Shown piece by piece: positions 16,929 to 25,408 of a stretch of DNA of 64,000 bases (position 1 is the first letter of the stretch; every line of letters begins with the position of its first letter). Made by a program: the position numbers and the translations under genes. The DNA comes from Bacillus sp. BHET2. GTDB lineage: Bacteria > Bacillota > Bacilli > Bacillales > Bacillaceae_B. The stretch covers positions 992,001 through 1,056,000 of the forward strand of contig NZ_VCQN01000001.1 of the NCBI RefSeq assembly GCF_005938125.1, written 5' to 3'. The notes beneath the pieces were generated by a model, which saw only the letters and a program-made list of their open reading frames with translations, did no database searches and was not told where the DNA came from.

Positions 16929-18095
16929 CTATTGAGCATTCACCTCTATGGCATCTTTCTTATAATACTCAGCGAAGATCTCAGCAAAAGCTTCAGTAGA
17001 ATTATATAATTCCACTAAGTTGTTTTCCACTCCACCGAACTCTAATAACATGGCCCGTTCAGTTAAATCCTGATTGTATATGCCGTTTCCTTCCGCTTTA
17101 GTTTTGACAAATACTCCACGGCTAATGCCAGGATATTTTGCTTCTAACTTAGCGTTTAATTCTTTGGCCACCTTCAAGTTCTTTTCAAAGTTTTTGTTTT
17201 CTTTTCCAACAATGAAAAATAAACGGGCATAGTTTTTACCTTTAATTGATTTGGTTGTGATGCTTCGCGGCATAGAATCCCGATGGATATCAATCAAATA
17301 TGTTAGATCTTCGTTTTGGGCAATGGCTTCCTGGACTAATCCCCTTGATAACTTATAGGATTCGAAATATGTCCAAGATTTATCTTTTAGCGCTTTATTC
17401 ACATCTGTCTTATCCTGCACAGCCCCTATCCCTCTCGCCTCAAGCTCCTGTTTCAATTTCGATCCTACTGCAATGACATTTACCTTCTCATTTGTACTCG
17501 CTGGATCTTTAGAATCATTGTTTTTGATCAGAGGACTGAAGGCTTCCCAGCTATGAGAGTGATAGATGAAGACTGATTTTTCATCAATTTCCTGTACACC
17601 ATCCGCGCCGTTATGATTGGCTTGGTCAATTTGCCTCTGGTCTATTTCCTGATCTTTCAACTGATCTTCCGTTGGTGCCGGTGATTCGTTCGGAAGATTT
17701 GTAATATCAGTCCCTTTTCCAGCAACCGCTATATGAGTATGATAATTTTCAATTCCAGGAATTTCCCTTCCAAAAAGACTACGAGGATCAAGTAGTGATA
17801 CATTCGTAACGCTTTCTAACCAATCAAAATCATGATTCAATGTAACCTTATTTTCTATACGCAATCCAGTCATTTCTTGCGACAACAGCATGAGAAACGT
17901 TTCTTTCGGTACGAGTTCTGATACAGAAGTATAAAACAAGCTATCCACCCTTAATTTGATGGCAGTTGATGAAATCAGCCAAACGGTCAAATACATGAGA
18001 ACGACTCCGATCATCACTACACGAATGACCGCTTTCAGTGAGATGAATACTAGTGGGACTAAGCTATTATGGTTTCGAGATTTATACGACATCAT
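16929..18095 (-). CDS. spoIIP: Stage II sporulation protein P
   Basis: 388 residues, close to the B. subtilis length. One N-terminal membrane helix ('VIRVVMIGVVLMYLTVWLI') anchors an outward domain. The hydrolase domain has 'VFIYHSHSWEAFSPL', 'YLIDIHRDSMPRS' and 'AMLLEFGGVENNLVEL', the zinc ligands and catalytic glutamate region of the SpoIIP amidase/endopeptidase. With SpoIID and SpoIIM it degrades septal peptidoglycan to drive engulfment. In Bacillus it normally follows gpr; here the neighbours are unrelated, so this may be a second copy. Confidence 0.9.
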   Translation of the reverse strand: MMSYKSRNHNSLVPLVFISLKAVIRVVMIGVVLMYLTVWLISSTAIKLRVDSLFYTSVSELVPKETFLMLLSQEMTGLRIENKVTLNHDFDWLESVTNVSLLDPRSLFGREIPGIENYHTHIAVAGKGTDITNLPNESPAPTEDQLKDQEIDQRQIDQANHNGADGVQEIDEKSVFIYHSHSWEAFSPLIKNNDSKDPASTNEKVNVIAVGSKLKQELEARGIGAVQDKTDVNKALKDKSWTYFESYKLSRGLVQEAIAQNEDLTYLIDIHRDSMPRSITTKSIKGKNYARLFFIVGKENKNFEKNLKVAKELNAKLEAKYPGISRGVFVKTKAEGNGIYNQDLTERAMLLEFGGVENNLVELYNSTEAFAEIFAEYYKKDAIEVNAQ

Positions 18096-18257
18096 CAGTA
18101 CCCCTATATAAAGTATTTAATAGTTAACTTTATGCAGGTTGATGATAGAGTAGAAGATTTTTTCTGAGATTCGGTCAGATCGCCCAGGTAGTTTTCATGT
18201 ATACGAATGAAATCCAGCATCTTAGGAAAGGTAAGCTTCAATCAGCAATTCTTGAAT

Positions 18258-18470
18258 TCATTCCTCGCTCGACTGATATTCTAAAACATCTCCAGGCTGG
18301 CAATCCAAAGCTTTACAAATAGCATCCAGTGTCGCTAATCGTACTGCTTTTGCTTTCCCATTTTTTAAAACGGAAAGATTACTCATTGTGATTCCCACTT
18401 TTTCAGATAACTCAGTTACACTCATTTTTCTCTTAGCAAGCATGACATCAATATTTATGATTATCGTCAT
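18258..18470 (-). CDS. YozG-like XRE-family helix-turn-helix regulator
   Basis: 70 residues, a bare Cro/CI-type HTH: 'LSEKVGITMSNLSVLKNGKA' is the recognition unit, and 'LDAICKALDCQPGDVLEY' the family's C-terminal helix. It starts 9 bp after the stop of the DUF2975 membrane gene with GAGGCGATGAT before the ATG, so the two are translated from one transcript. DUF2975/XRE pairs are widespread in Firmicutes; the membrane partner may control the regulator. Confidence 0.9.
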   Translation of the reverse strand: MTIIINIDVMLAKRKMSVTELSEKVGITMSNLSVLKNGKAKAVRLATLDAICKALDCQPGDVLEYQSSEE

Positions 18471-18479
18471 ATCATCGCC

Positions 18480-18956
18480 TCACACAGTTAAGTCATTTTC
18501 AGATTTTAGTTCAATTGCATTTCGGAGCAGTTCCTGAAGAACCGCTGCAAAGATCGAAATGGTGGCAGACGCAAAACTGATAATCATTCCGAGAATGGCA
18601 ATGCCCGGATGAAGTGCCTCTTGAATAAGGAGAAAAAGCATTCCCACCACATATATCACCGTTATCAGTAAGGCACATTGTTTGATACGAGTAAGGGCTT
18701 CAATCGCTTTTCCTGAGAAAGCATGTTTCTTTTCTATACAATTTAATAACTTGAATGCCTGATATAAGGCAATACCAAAAGGAATCGCTGTCAAATAGAG
18801 CCCGATAAGAACGGTCCATTTCAAGTAGGCAAATTCAGGAAACAACTCGGCGGTATGTTTCGCCATCGTTGGTAACCACACCACACATAATATAAAGACA
18901 AGTGCCCCTATGGAAATAACAGCCACTTTTAAAAACGTTGTTGTTCCTCGCTTCAT
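18480..18956 (-). CDS. DUF2975-family membrane protein
   Basis: 158 residues with four membrane segments: about 9-29, 48-68, 96-116 and 122-143. 'FPEFAYLKWTVLIGLYLTAI' and 'LLNCIEKKHAFSGKAIEAL' fit DUF2975, a four-helix family almost always paired with a small YozG-type HTH protein, which follows here. The function is unknown. An AAGAGGTGTGTT box precedes the ATG. Confidence 0.85.
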   Translation of the reverse strand: MKRGTTTFLKVAVISIGALVFILCVVWLPTMAKHTAELFPEFAYLKWTVLIGLYLTAIPFGIALYQAFKLLNCIEKKHAFSGKAIEALTRIKQCALLITVIYVVGMLFLLIQEALHPGIAILGMIISFASATISIFAAVLQELLRNAIELKSENDLTV

Positions 18957-19242
18957 AACACACCTCTTTCTTCATATTTTTCTAAATTATATAATGATGT
19001 TTATTGTTTTACAATAATAATTTGTTGTTTAATTTAAAACTGTATATAGGGAAGATTGAAATGGCGAATTCTTTACACATCAATTTCGATTTTAGGAAGA
19101 TTGTAAAGCATTTAGGTTGTTTCCAATTGTTTTCAGAACAAATGTTTCTATTTTCATGTTTATATGTTATAATTGAAGTTCAATGGGTCTACGAGACTGT
19201 ATTTAGTCAATCCCTCGAGCAAGTAGAAGGGAGACATGTTAT

Positions 19243-19479
19243 ATGTCACTAGAAAATATCGTAACCATGCTCAAGACCCTTAAGGAATTCAAGGATAGTG
19301 AGATTGTTCATACTATTTCAAGTTATGATCACTCACCTGTAATGACTGTTACCTACCAATTGGATACAGAACGATTTCAAATCACTTATGTCGATTCAAT
19401 GAAAGTAGAAGAATATACTGACATCAACCTTTTGGCGACAACAATAGAAAGTGTAGTCCTTCTTGAACCTTCAAGATGA
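19243..19479 (+). CDS. YkuJ-like (DUF1797) small protein
   Basis: 78 residues. Both the length and the pattern fit the Bacillus YkuJ family: an N-terminal helix ('LENIVTMLKTLKEF') followed by a three-strand sheet ('VTYQLDTERFQITYVD') and a last helix ('DINLLATTIESVVLL'). The function is unknown. The box AAGGGAGA is rather far from the ATG. A TATAAT -10 is visible near 19170, and a strong terminator follows. Confidence 0.6.
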   Translation: MSLENIVTMLKTLKEFKDSEIVHTISSYDHSPVMTVTYQLDTERFQITYVDSMKVEEYTDINLLATTIESVVLLEPSR

Positions 19480-19490
19480 TAATCTCATAT

Positions 19491-19528
19491 AAAAAAATGC
19501 CATTACGCTTTAAGTAATGGCATTTTTT
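19491..19528 (+). terminator. Intrinsic terminator after the YkuJ-like gene
   Basis: AAAAATGCCATTAC pairs with GTAATGGCATTTTTT around a seven-base loop. Confidence 0.9.
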
Positions 19529-19749
19529 GCACTTTACGTTATATATTAAAATCTAATAAGAAGGATGCCGATGCCTTTCTGTAATGAGCCTTACATACGC
19601 AAAGTATTCCTCAATAGAGAAAGCGTACCCTCTTTTCACCGTCATCCTTTTCATATCCCATGCATCCGATCCTTAACTGACATTTCCCTTCATCCAAACG
19701 TCACATTCATTGTAGGGGAAAAAGAACCTATCCTCTTTCTACATTCAAA

Positions 19750-19790
19750 CAAAAAGTCGAGCATCAAACCTTGTTGGTTTGATGCTTGAC
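19750..19790 (-). terminator. Intrinsic terminator after the DUF3892 gene
   Basis: On the minus strand GTCAAGCATCAAACC pairs with GGTTTGATGCTCGAC with a five-base loop and a TTTTTG tail. The 220 bases between this and the previous terminator hold no supported gene. Confidence 0.85.
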
Positions 19791-19796
19791 TACTCC

Positions 19797-20111
19797 CTAA
19801 AAAGGTGGAAGTTCACTAAGATTATTCTCCTTTAACCCATCTGGCTCACTTCGGATAATATCCCTGCCATAGCGATGAATCACATCGACACGGGCGAGTT
19901 TCCCTGCCTTTGCTTCCTTTAGGGCAGTGATATAATCAAGTTCCCTACCGCTTCCCGTTTTAAATGCGATTAGGTCATCGTCCGAATTTCGGCGAACTGC
20001 CACAATGGTTTCCTCCCCAGTTGCAAGCTCTTCAGCCATTTCCATTTCCGTTTGAAACTTTCCTTGCTGTTTATATTCTTCAAAAATTTGTTCAAAGTTT
20101 TTTTCTTCCAT
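19797..20111 (-). CDS. DUF3892-family protein
   Basis: 104 residues. The C-terminal 65 residues carry the DUF3892 pattern: 'IVAVRRNSDDDLIAFKTGSG', then 'ALKEAKAGKLARVDVI', then 'RSEPDGLKENNLSELPPF'. The function is unknown; the family is common in Bacillus. The GGGAGG box is eight bases before the ATG at 20111, so the GTG at 20120 is not used. Confidence 0.75.
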   Translation of the reverse strand: MEEKNFEQIFEEYKQQGKFQTEMEMAEELATGEETIVAVRRNSDDDLIAFKTGSGRELDYITALKEAKAGKLARVDVIHRYGRDIIRSEPDGLKENNLSELPPF

Positions 20112-20332
20112 ATGGTTCACCTCCCGAACATATGTTTAGTATTGTCTGGAGATCTAGGTTTTATGAAATATAGTTGGGATCGAACTTCTTATAAACCATT
20201 TATGTAAGATCGAGTGAAATGCTAATGATCTATTTTTATCCCGACATCCAGTCTCGACTTTTCGTTCTGTACAGCTCCATCAATAGAATATTGCACCTTC
20301 CACTAACAGCTAAGCTACATTTAAAAAATCAC

Positions 20333-20363
20333 CAAAAACAGAGAGTGCTTATAAGCACTCTCT
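20333..20363 (-). terminator. Intrinsic terminator after the amidase
   Basis: AGAGAGTGCTTATAAGCACTCTCT is a perfect palindrome, followed by GTTTTTGG on the minus strand. Confidence 0.85.
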
Positions 20364-20371
20364 ATCATTCC

Positions 20372-21796
20372 TTATTTCAATTTTCCCAAGGCGTTGTTCA
20401 GCATTACTTTCTGATTCTCAATTCCTTTTAGTGCATTTTGTATATTCATGGAATATACAGACAGTACGCTTTGCCCATAAGTGGTGCCTGGAACTGCCCA
20501 CTTTCCATTTAGATCTGTCCAGTTAAGTGCACTTCCTCTTGTAACAAGCGAAAATCGGGGGTCGACGATTGTTGCTCCCTGTGGAAGCGGGTTTTTGGAT
20601 GAATAAGCATAAAGATGTTGGATGTGGGCTAGCACCCCTTCTTCAGGAGTTTTGAATGAGGCTCCGTCATTTCCCGGACCCGTTGTTCCAATCCCTGCGT
20701 AGTTATGTTGATTTGGATTGACCTGCCCTGTAAATCGGAAGTAATTGGTTTCATGAATCGCTTGAGCAAATGCTACATCGCCTCTTATGCCATAGAAATC
20801 TCCATAATAAATATAGAATTTTCCTAGTAAAGGAGCAGTTGGATTAACGGATTTAGCGAAATCATCCAGCTGTTCTGACTTCAATAAAGATGCACCTAAA
20901 ATAGAATACTGGACACCTGGTGGCTTCGTTGGTTGAGGTGGTTGGGTCGGTTTTGGGGGTTCTGTTGGTGCAGGCGTAGGAGGTTTGGGTTCATCACTTC
21001 CAGCTCTTACAAGGATAAATGCTTCAACACCGATTTTTTTTAAAGCAGCTACCTGATTTTCTGCATTATCTCTATCGGCAAATGCGCCTGTTTGAACACG
21101 GTAAAATGTCGTTCCTGAAACCACCACCGAGTCGATAAATGAACTTATCCCTCTTTGCTTCAATTCCGCTACTCGAATATCTGCATTTTCACGATCCGAA
21201 AATGAACCCGCAATTACTTTGAAGAGTTCTTTTTCATTTACGATTTTTGCAGGTAATCCCAATGCTTTCCCAACACCTTTACCAATTGCTGCTCCTGTGG
21301 CCGATCTAAAATTACTGTTGTTCAATAAGACTACATCTGCTGGATTATCAATAAAAAGAATTTCTAAAAGGAGCGAAGGCAGTTTCGTTTCTCTTAGCAC
21401 ATGAAAGTTAGCCCTCTTTTTCCCTCTATCTAGAACGTTATATGATGGCTTTATTCCAGCCATCACCTCGTCATGGATAATTGTTTGGTAGGTCAATGTC
21501 TGAGAGGGAACACTTCCATTATATACGTAACTCTCAAAACCACTCCCCCCTCCTGCATTGTGATGAATGGACAAAAAGAAATCCGGATTTGTTCGATTTG
21601 CAAGATTAGACCGTTGAGTCAAAGAGAGGCTTTGATCATCAGTTCTTGTCATCATTACATTTACATTGAAATGGGACAACAAGTAATCCCTTACAGCAAG
21701 TGCTGTTAAGAGATTTAACGTCTTTTCCACATTCCCCTTATACGTGGCACCAGGATCTGATCCACCATGTCCTGGATCAATCATAATCGTTTTCAA
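20372..21796 (-). CDS. Three-part cell-wall hydrolase: amidase_3, two SPOR repeats, glucosaminidase
   Basis: 474 residues. Residues 1-180 form an N-acetylmuramoyl-L-alanine amidase ('MIDPGHGGSDPGA', 'SIHHNAGGGSG', 'LLEILFIDN'; zinc His and Glu residues present). Two SPOR repeats follow ('FKVIAGSFSDRENADIRVAE', 'YRVQTGAFADRDNAENQVAA'), then a Pro/Thr-rich linker. The last ~160 residues resemble an endo-beta-N-acetylglucosaminidase ('FAQAIHETNYFRFTG', 'NYAGIGTTGPG'). There is no signal peptide, as in the mother-cell amidase CwlC, so a role in mother-cell lysis or spore wall work is likely. Confidence 0.88.
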   Translation of the reverse strand: MKTIMIDPGHGGSDPGATYKGNVEKTLNLLTALAVRDYLLSHFNVNVMMTRTDDQSLSLTQRSNLANRTNPDFFLSIHHNAGGGSGFESYVYNGSVPSQTLTYQTIIHDEVMAGIKPSYNVLDRGKKRANFHVLRETKLPSLLLEILFIDNPADVVLLNNSNFRSATGAAIGKGVGKALGLPAKIVNEKELFKVIAGSFSDRENADIRVAELKQRGISSFIDSVVVSGTTFYRVQTGAFADRDNAENQVAALKKIGVEAFILVRAGSDEPKPPTPAPTEPPKPTQPPQPTKPPGVQYSILGASLLKSEQLDDFAKSVNPTAPLLGKFYIYYGDFYGIRGDVAFAQAIHETNYFRFTGQVNPNQHNYAGIGTTGPGNDGASFKTPEEGVLAHIQHLYAYSSKNPLPQGATIVDPRFSLVTRGSALNWTDLNGKWAVPGTTYGQSVLSVYSMNIQNALKGIENQKVMLNNALGKLK

Positions 21797-22120
21797 TTAA
21801 CATCCTCCTAAGAGTTTGACTTATAGTACTATATTCTCAAGCGGACAAGCATGCTTGGACGTTTTCATTTTTTTGCCTAGTATATTTACAAAAAAATGCT
21901 TCCTGCTCTATGAACAGGAAACACTTTTGATACGCTCGAATCTATATTTATAGAGGGAAATTTCATATATGGTATATTTTTCTTTATCTCTATTGTATTT
22001 CTTTGAACACGATCTTATTCACTTTATTCATCAAGATTGTATCAATTGATCGGCGGAGTTACATACTGTTCGCTTCATTTTTCAGTATGAACGGTTGATC
22101 TTATAACCATTGTTATTTTT
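21797..22120. other. Intergenic stretch with an orphan terminator only
   Basis: Apart from the hairpin at 21890-21926, I see no gene or RNA motif in these 320 bases. Confidence 0.4.
21890..21926 (-). terminator. Orphan intrinsic terminator, minus strand
   Basis: On the minus strand GTGTTTCCTG pairs with CAGGAAGCAT and a run of seven T follows. The nearest minus-strand gene upstream is the 43-codon ORF ending at 22121. Confidence 0.7.
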
Positions 22121-22252
22121 CTATTTGTGGGGCCGAAGAGTTACCCCAAACTGTGCAACGTACTTATTTGAGAGGGAAGGAGATCCCAATTCAAGATTAG
22201 CATGAGATTTAAATGGATTGATAAAAAGATATTCAAGTATTTTTCTTGCCAA
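22121..22252 (-). CDS. Possible 43-aa small protein
   Basis: A TTG codon at 22252 is preceded by an excellent GGAGGTGATGCA box and opens 43 codons beginning 'LARKILEYLFINPF' and ending 'VAQFGVTLRPHK'. The longer frame back to 22306 lacks a start signal. I do not recognise it. A terminator lies 200 bp downstream. It may be a short spore or membrane-associated peptide, but the coding case rests mainly on the ribosome binding site. Confidence 0.4.
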   Translation of the reverse strand: MARKILEYLFINPFKSHANLELGSPSLSNKYVAQFGVTLRPHK

Positions 22253-22337
22253 TGCATCACCTCCATAGAACACTCTATGTAGAAAGAGAGTGGTTGGTGA
22301 GGACAAGCAACGAGTTTTTATAAAAAATGGACATTCA

Positions 22338-22568
22338 TTAATTACTCTTGGAATAAATCAGATTTATGAGTGTGGGTATCATCCCATACATAGCAACAAA
22401 TGAGACAGCCATACCATTCCAGCCCGCAATCCTGAAGATAGAAATCGGCATTGTGAGAATAGCTATATGTAACGTCCCATGCAAAACGTGAACATGTACA
22501 ATATGATTTAACTTACCTTCTCTTTGTAAAATGTGCAAGCCTTTGGAAATGAGAACAGCTAGGAACAA
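22338..22568 (-). pseudogene. Short membrane-protein ORF or remnant
   Basis: About 75 codons with two hydrophobic stretches ('GTLHIAILTMPISIF' and 'GMAVSFVAMYGMIPTLINLI') and a natural-looking C-terminus ('LIYSKSN'). The amino-acid pattern looks like a real membrane protein end, but there is no credible start or ribosome binding site upstream. I read it as a truncated remnant; the family was not identified. Confidence 0.35.
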
Positions 22569-22678
22569 GTAAAACTACAATGGATGACTGCAGGTTCTTA
22601 ATAATTTAACATATTTTTCTAGTGGTAGTTCTATGAATGATTGGGATGAAGATGCAGATGATAAAAGGAGATGTTTAG

Positions 22679-23323
22679 ATGAATGGAGGATTTAAGTTGA
22701 AAAAATGGAAAATTCTTTTAGCTGCTGTTTTAGTATCAATTTTTTCTTTACCTGGAATCGCTGAAGCTGAAGATGATAAGTGCTTGAGTGAAGCAGGTAT
22801 AAAGGCTAAGGAAGAGATGAGAACTCTTTGGACCGATCATGTATTCTATACGCGAAATTATATCATTAGTGCCGTAGAGGGATTGGAGGATACCGATGTA
22901 GTTCTTGATAGATTACTTCAAAATCAGAAGGAAATCGGAAACGCCATCAAACCTTATTACGGTGAAGAAGCTGGTAATAAGTTGAGTGATTTATTGACGG
23001 AACATATTATACTGGCAGGAAAAATCGTCGCTGCTGCTAAAAAAGGTAAGCAAGCAGAAGTAGAGAAAATAAATAAAGAGTGGTATCGGAATGCCGATGA
23101 TATTTCCCGGTTCTTATCGAATGCAAATCCATACTGGAGTGAAAAAACGTTAAAAGATTTGTTATACATGCATTTACAATTTGTTACCGATGAAGCATCG
23201 GCTCGAATCAAAAAGGATTGGAAAGTGAATATTAAGAGCTTTGACGATGGAAGGAATCATATCCTTCATTTGTCTGATGCGATATCAGGTGGCATTGTAA
23301 AGCAGTTCCCTGAGAAATTTTAA
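22679..23323 (+). CDS. Secreted helical protein of unknown function
   Basis: 214 residues (208 from the alternative start). A signal peptide is clear: 'LKKWKILLAAVLVSIFSLPG' ending in A-E-A near residue 31. The mature part is all helical, with 'MRTLWTDHVFYTRNYIISAV' and 'AIKPYYGEEAGNKLSDLLTE' as notable segments. This resembles a secreted Bacillus family often mislabelled 'glycosyltransferase'; its function is unknown. Two starts are equally good: ATG 22679 after AAAAGGAGATGTTTAG, and TTG 22697 after GGAGGATTTAAG. Its own terminator follows. Confidence 0.75.
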   Translation: MNGGFKLKKWKILLAAVLVSIFSLPGIAEAEDDKCLSEAGIKAKEEMRTLWTDHVFYTRNYIISAVEGLEDTDVVLDRLLQNQKEIGNAIKPYYGEEAGNKLSDLLTEHIILAGKIVAAAKKGKQAEVEKINKEWYRNADDISRFLSNANPYWSEKTLKDLLYMHLQFVTDEASARIKKDWKVNIKSFDDGRNHILHLSDAISGGIVKQFPEKF

Positions 23324-23361
23324 AAAGAAGCTGGGGTTACATGGTTACCTGGCTTCTTTTT
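23324..23361 (+). terminator. Intrinsic terminator after the secreted protein gene
   Basis: AAAGAAGC pairs with GCTTCTTT, with inner GGG/CC pairing, followed by T residues. Confidence 0.8.
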
Positions 23362-23363
23362 AT

Positions 23364-23569
23364 CTATTCACACAAATCTATTTCCTTGATGATACGTGCG
23401 GGGGGTCCACCTACTAAGACATCAGATGGGATGTCCTTTAATACAACAGCACCAGAAGCCATCACGCAATGTTCATCGAAATGAACTCGTACATATCCAA
23501 AATCACATAGTTTGAATTAGCAAAAAAATGATTCCCGACCTGAATGTTGGGTTTGCCTGAAAGGTAGAC
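23364..23569 (-). pseudogene. Remnant of a hexapeptide-repeat O-acetyltransferase
   Basis: Two fragments in different frames are recognisable on the minus strand. The first reads 'SGKPNIQVGNHFFANSNYVI', like the middle of maltose/galactoside acetyltransferases. The second reads 'VMASGAVVLKDIPSDVLVGG' then 'PPARIIKEIDLCE' and a stop, the usual C-terminus of that family. The acceptor-site region between them (some 60-70 residues in intact members) is missing and the frame is broken. It lies directly downstream of the GT2 gene, so it may be a decayed sugar acetyltransferase from a surface polysaccharide locus. Confidence 0.8.
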
Positions 23570-23585
23570 CTAGTAAGAAACCCCA

Positions 23586-24323
23586 TTAAAACGTTATACT
23601 TTTCAATCGGTCTGAGTGTTGTAGTAGATATTGATGGATTTTCGGATGATAATGATGTTTTATGATGAATACTTCCCGTTTCATTTTTTCTGGATGTTTA
23701 CTCGTACCTGATTCAGGGTGAGATCTATATTTCAACAGAACTTCATCCAAATAATACATGACATGCCCATGAATCAGCAACCGGAACCACATCTCATAAT
23801 CCTGGGTAAATCTTAAATTCGGGCTGAAATATCCTACATCACTAATCACATCCTTATGGAGCATGACAGAACAGCCATTGACTGGATTAATGGTCATAAA
23901 AGATCTGTAGATTTCGTCTGCATTGGTAAATCTCTTCCCGATGAACGGAAGCAACACTTCATTTGCACTATTAATGAAATCATAATTGTGAAAGCTTGCC
24001 TTTGCTCCACGGTTTATCATAAAATCCAATTGCTTTTCTACCTTCTGATGATCGAAATAATCATCAGAACTTAGCCATGCGATATAGTCACCACTTGCTC
24101 TTTTTATCCCTTCATTGATCGCAGTTGCTGTTCCCCCATTCTCTTTTCTTATATACATAATCTTATTCATAAAGGGTGTTAATCTCTCGATTTCTTTAGT
24201 CGAACCATCATCTACCACAATCACTTCAATGTTTGTATACGATTGATTTAATGCACTTTGAATCGCCTGGGCGACATATGAACAATTATAAAATGGAATC
24301 ACGATTGATACAGTTGGCTTCAT
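23586..24323 (-). CDS. Family 2 glycosyltransferase
   Basis: 245 residues. The GT-A N-terminus is plain: 'VSIVIPFYNCSYVAQAIQSA', 'IEVIVVDDGSTKEI' (first Asp pair), and 'YIAWLSSDDYFDHQKVEKQL' (DxD-type metal site). Such enzymes add sugars to surface polysaccharide or teichoic-type polymers; donor and acceptor are unknown. It stands alone next to an acetyltransferase pseudogene, which suggests the rest of a polysaccharide locus has been lost. Confidence 0.88.
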   Translation of the reverse strand: MKPTVSIVIPFYNCSYVAQAIQSALNQSYTNIEVIVVDDGSTKEIERLTPFMNKIMYIRKENGGTATAINEGIKRASGDYIAWLSSDDYFDHQKVEKQLDFMINRGAKASFHNYDFINSANEVLLPFIGKRFTNADEIYRSFMTINPVNGCSVMLHKDVISDVGYFSPNLRFTQDYEMWFRLLIHGHVMYYLDEVLLKYRSHPESGTSKHPEKMKREVFIIKHHYHPKIHQYLLQHSDRLKSITF

Positions 24324-24431
24324 TTTAACTCCTCCGGTATGGCCTTGGACAAGACGGGTTTACTATAAACTATTCATCTACCTGTCTATCTGATTAGACG
24401 AATGAGCTATAAGAGGGGATTTCACACGATT

Positions 24432-24464
24432 AAAAAAAGGACTAAACCAGAAGTGGTTCAGTCC
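24432..24464 (-). terminator. Intrinsic terminator of the opuC operon
   Basis: On the minus strand GGACTGAACCA pairs with TGGTTTAGTCC followed by seven T residues. Confidence 0.9.
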
Positions 24465-24479
24465 TCATAAAAGTCTATG

Positions 24480-25385
24480 TTATTCCTTTATCAAATCGTT
24501 TTCCACCAGCCAGTCATGCGCGACCACAGATACACTATTCCCTTCGATATCCACTTTATAATTCAGTTCTCGCATAATATCACTATCAAGTTTACTTGCT
24601 AATTTTGCGGTAATATCTTTAATTTCAGGATACTTTTTATACACTTCTCTATTTATGCTGACGGCTGCCCTGTAAGGAGGAAAGAATTTCTTATCATCCT
24701 TCAATGTCACCAAATCATAGTCTACAATCGTGGCATCCGTCTCAAAGGCAACCGATACATCGACTTGGCGATTATTTAATGCTCTTTGAGTCAAACCGAG
24801 GTCCATCTGCTTGATCTGACCTGATCCAAATTTAAATCCGTACTTCTCTTCAACTCCAGGAAGACCATCTGCACGATTCGCAAATTCCGCATCAGAAGCC
24901 ATTGCTAATTCGCCGGGATGGTCATTGATGTATTCGGCTAAGTCACTGATGGATTCAATTCCAAGCTGTTTTGCCTGAACTTTATTCATTGCCAGGGCGT
25001 ATGTATTATTTACACTTGACATATTCATCCAATGAATTCCATTCTTTGCATCAAGCTTTTTCACTTTTTGAAACGTTTTCTGTGGATCTGTCATCGGCTC
25101 TTGTCCCATGTATGTAATGAGGGCTGTTCCTGTGTATTCCCACATCATATCCACCTGTTCATTTTCCAGAGCCTTTCGTACAACGGTACTTCCCAAATTG
25201 TTCATTTGCTTGACTTTAAAACCTTCCTCCTTTAAGAGAAAAGCTGTCATCTCAGAAAGCAAGTACTGCTCTGTAAAATTTTTGCCTCCGACGGATATTT
25301 TCTTACCCCCTATTCCACCGCTAGAACAGGATGTAAGCATTAGCGTAAGGATAATGATTCCAATCCATTTAAGCTTTTGTTTCAA
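24480..25385 (-). CDS. opuCC: Glycine betaine/carnitine/choline-binding lipoprotein
   Basis: 301 residues. A lipoprotein signal ('LTLMLTSCSSGG', Cys acylated) is followed by 'KNFTEQYLLSEMTAFLL', the opening of OpuAC/OpuCC/OsmX-type solute-binding domains. Later segments 'MMWEYTGTALITYMG' and 'NRQVDVSVAFETDATIVDYD' form the usual aromatic betaine pocket region. It captures compatible solutes outside the membrane for the OpuC importer. It is the last gene of the four-gene operon, after both permeases, unlike B. subtilis where it precedes the second permease. Confidence 0.9.
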   Translation of the reverse strand: MKQKLKWIGIIILTLMLTSCSSGGIGGKKISVGGKNFTEQYLLSEMTAFLLKEEGFKVKQMNNLGSTVVRKALENEQVDMMWEYTGTALITYMGQEPMTDPQKTFQKVKKLDAKNGIHWMNMSSVNNTYALAMNKVQAKQLGIESISDLAEYINDHPGELAMASDAEFANRADGLPGVEEKYGFKFGSGQIKQMDLGLTQRALNNRQVDVSVAFETDATIVDYDLVTLKDDKKFFPPYRAAVSINREVYKKYPEIKDITAKLASKLDSDIMRELNYKVDIEGNSVSVVAHDWLVENDLIKE

Positions 25386-25408
25386 TCAAGTCACCTCCTG
25401 TAGTGGAA

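Noticed and set aside
19565..19789. 74-codon plus-strand frame
   Set aside because: It ends in the DUF3892 terminator hairpin and has no good ribosome site; judged non-coding.
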